This document shows positions 62,651 to 64,000 of a stretch of DNA of 64,000 nucleotides, piece by piece (within the stretch, counting starts at the first letter, position 1; the number at the start of each line of letters is the position of its first letter). This DNA is from Micromonospora tarapacensis. Lineage in GTDB: Bacteria; Actinomycetota; Actinomycetes; Mycobacteriales; Micromonosporaceae. Below the pieces are notes generated by a model. That model made no database searches and had not been told where the DNA came from. It saw only the letters and a program-made list of their open reading frames with translations. The position numbers and the translations under genes were made by a program. The stretch spans positions 1,475,324 to 1,539,323 of the forward strand of contig NZ_JAHCDI010000004.1 in assembly GCF_019697375.1 (NCBI RefSeq). The letters run 5' to 3'.

Positions 62651-63759
62651 CGGTCTCCTTCCGGTTCGGCCAGCAGCCCGCGGCGGCGCAGGATCGGCAG
62701 GACACCCTCACCGAAGGTGTACGCCTCCTCCAGGTGCGGCTGGCCGGAGAGGATCAGGTGGTCCAGTCCGAGGGCGTGGTACTCCTCGATGCGGTCGGCC
62801 ACCTCGACATGGTTGCCGACCAGTGCGACGGCGGCACCCGGCCGGACCAGGCCGTAGCCGGCCCACACGTTCGGATACACCTCGAGGTCTCCGGTCCGGC
62901 CCTGGTGCAGGGCGGCCATCCGGCGCTGCCCCTCGGATTCGGTCCGGCGGAACCGCTGCTGGGCGGCGGCGATGGTCTCCGGGTGCATGCCCGCCACCAG
63001 CCGGTGCGCGACCTCCCAGGCCTCCTCGGCGGTGTCCCGGCTGATCACGTGGAAGCGGGAGCCGTAGGACAGTTCGCGGCCCTGTGCGTCGGCCCGGTCG
63101 CGGACCTGCTTCACCAGCGCCGCCAGTGGCTCGGGCGGCTCGCCCCAGGCGAGGTAGACGTCGGCGTGGCGGGCGGCCACCTGGTGGGCGGCGGCGGAGG
63201 AGCCGCCGAGGAACACCGGCGGGGTGACCGGATGGCCCCGGGTCAACCGGCCGGCCCGGACCCGGTAGTGGGTCCCGTCGAAGTCGTAGGGCCGGCCCGT
63301 CCAGGCACGGGCGAAGATGTCGAGGAACTCCTCGGCACGGGCGTAGCGCTGGTCGTGGTCGAGCCAGTCGCCGTAGCGCAACTGCTCGTCCGGGTCGCCG
63401 CCGGTGACCACGTTGAGCAGCAGCCGCCCGCCGGAGAGCCGCTGTAGCGTGGCGGCCATCTGCGCCGCCACGGTGGGGGACATCGAACCGGGCCGGACGG
63501 CGACCATGAACTTCAGCCGGCTGGTCCGGCCGGCGAGGGCGGCCGACACCAGCCAGGGGTCCTCACAGAACAGCCCGGTCGGCACCAGGGCGCCGGCGAA
63601 ACCGAAGCGGTCGGCGGCGGCGGCGACCTGAGCCAGGTAGTCGATGTCCGGTTCGCGGCGGATGTTCTGCGCCGGGTCGACGGGCGCGCCCTGCGGGGTC
63701 TTCGCCACCTCACGGCCGTCACCGTGGGACGGAAGGAACCAGTGCAGGTGAAGTGGCAT
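62647..63759 (-). CDS. LLM-class FMNH2-dependent monooxygenase, SsuD-like
   Basis: 370 residues, a TIM-barrel bacterial-luciferase-like enzyme that matches alkanesulfonate monooxygenase along its length: LHLHWFLPSHGDGR at the start, KFMVAVRPGSMSPTVAAQMAAT in parts near residue 82, LLLNVVTGGDPDE near 115 and the active-site Arg/Tyr loop near 290. SsuD releases sulfite from alkanesulfonates. Linked here to a carrier protein instead of an ssu transporter, it may have been recruited for biosynthesis. ATG 63759 follows AGGAAGG. It begins the carrier-protein operon. Confidence 0.85.
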   Translation of the reverse strand: MPLHLHWFLPSHGDGREVAKTPQGAPVDPAQNIRREPDIDYLAQVAAAADRFGFAGALVPTGLFCEDPWLVSAALAGRTSRLKFMVAVRPGSMSPTVAAQMAATLQRLSGGRLLLNVVTGGDPDEQLRYGDWLDHDQRYARAEEFLDIFARAWTGRPYDFDGTHYRVRAGRLTRGHPVTPPVFLGGSSAAAHQVAARHADVYLAWGEPPEPLAALVKQVRDRADAQGRELSYGSRFHVISRDTAEEAWEVAHRLVAGMHPETIAAAQQRFRRTESEGQRRMAALHQGRTGDLEVYPNVWAGYGLVRPGAAVALVGNHVEVADRIEEYHALGLDHLILSGQPHLEEAYTFGEGVLPILRRRGLLAEPEGDR

Positions 63760-63934
63760 GTGGACCTTCCTGTCACAGCATCCATCGGCTGAGCGGCTGC
63801 CGTCGTACGGGTGGGGGCACCGTCCGCTCCCTGCGCGCTACCAGGTAGGGCTGGTCGAAGCCTCCCAGCAGCCGGATGCGGTGTCAAGAGTGTGTGACGC
63901 CAGTGTCGTGTTGCTTGACGTTTGTTGGCGTCCG
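63760..63934. other. Intergenic region upstream of the SsuD-like operon, with a possible -35 box
   Basis: 175 bases between two minus-strand genes. On the minus strand a perfect TTGACA lies at 63887-63882, about 125 bases before the SsuD-like start, but no convincing -10 box is 16-18 bases downstream. No gene or repeat is supported. Confidence 0.35.
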
Positions 63935-64000
63935 TCAGAGGTGTCGGACCCTGCCCAGCGGGGCGTTCGGTTCGGCCGCCAGCCGGGCGGCCAGGTCGGC
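63935..64000 (-). CDS. C-terminal end of a gene cut by the window, possibly a condensation-domain protein
   Basis: Only the last 21 residues are visible, ending LAARLAAEPNAPLGRVRHL and a TGA at 63937-63935. The pattern (helix, then xxPxxPLGRVxxL) resembles the end of NRPS condensation domains, compare VADPDTPVHRLSIM in NRPS 1, but here a stop follows, which would fit a free-standing condensation protein. The segment is too short for certainty; chance reading is possible although codon use is typical. Confidence 0.35.
   Translation of the reverse strand, partial: ADLAARLAAEPNAPLGRVRHL

Noticed and set aside
1-64000. CRISPR arrays, tRNA or rRNA genes, insertion sequences
   Set aside because: No regularly spaced repeats, no tRNA-like cloverleaf that I could recognise, and no transposase motifs were seen.

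Overview
The window is very GC-rich, uses GTG starts freely, and packs genes in overlapping ATGA/GTGA pairs. Together with a SCO6880-type conjugation module and actinobacterial DUF families, this points to an actinomycete. Micromonosporaceae (Micromonospora-like) is the best guess, by inference only.

Layout. (1) 1-1467: tail of a urea-type ABC importer operon (UrtD, UrtE). (2) 1469-3678, minus: a short amidase and a divergent FolD-like protein, translationally coupled. (3) 3690-14192: a type IV secretion/conjugation-like locus. The minus-strand operon holds a P-loop protein, a two-TM protein, a VirB8-like membrane protein, a VirB6/TrbL-like protein, an SCO6880-family protein, a VirB4-like ATPase, a VirD4-like coupling protein, a DUF4913-like protein and an unknown. 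On the plus strand are an exported protein and a transglycosylase-M23 wall hydrolase. No relaxase or integrase lies in the window. (4) 14349-17194: a small envelope redox set (Rieske protein, DUF6529-like membrane protein, secreted protein) and an HPP-family membrane protein.

(5) 17304-47361: the centrepiece, a non-ribosomal peptide cluster with four modules on three synthetases (C*-A-PCP; C-A-PCP-C-A-PCP; C-A-PCP-TE). Between the first and second synthetases lies a long plus-strand operon of precursor enzymes: a group II PLP decarboxylase, a membrane diiron desaturase-like protein, both glutamate mutase subunits, a sulfotransferase, a periplasmic-binding-fold protein with no signal peptide, a TPP enzyme, a cystathionine beta-synthase-like enzyme, a Glu/Leu/Phe/Val dehydrogenase-like protein and an ASL/fumarase-superfamily lyase. 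An SDR and a class III aminotransferase follow. I infer that the operon makes 3-methylaspartate, possibly decarboxylated to beta-aminoisobutyrate, and a 2,3-diamino acid. The A domains of modules 2-4 carry an unusual related pocket code. I do not recognise the product.

(6) 47526-56186: export and control, with two MFS transporters, a MarR regulator and a heterodimeric exporter-fold ABC pair. (7) 56230-63759: tailoring or catabolic genes, with an aldehyde dehydrogenase, a VOC protein, an SDR, an acyl-CoA-dehydrogenase-fold flavoprotein, a methyltransferase, a carrier protein, an FMN reductase and an SsuD-like monooxygenase. At the right edge is the end of a further minus-strand gene that may be a condensation domain.

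Sequence quality: at least six genes (VirD4, TrbL-like, NRPS1, CBS-like, and NRPS2 twice) and one gene remnant are interrupted by single-base shifts, mostly in runs of 3-4 G/C, with the conserved protein resuming immediately in another frame. This looks like uncorrected indels rather than decay. Those genes are annotated across the shift.
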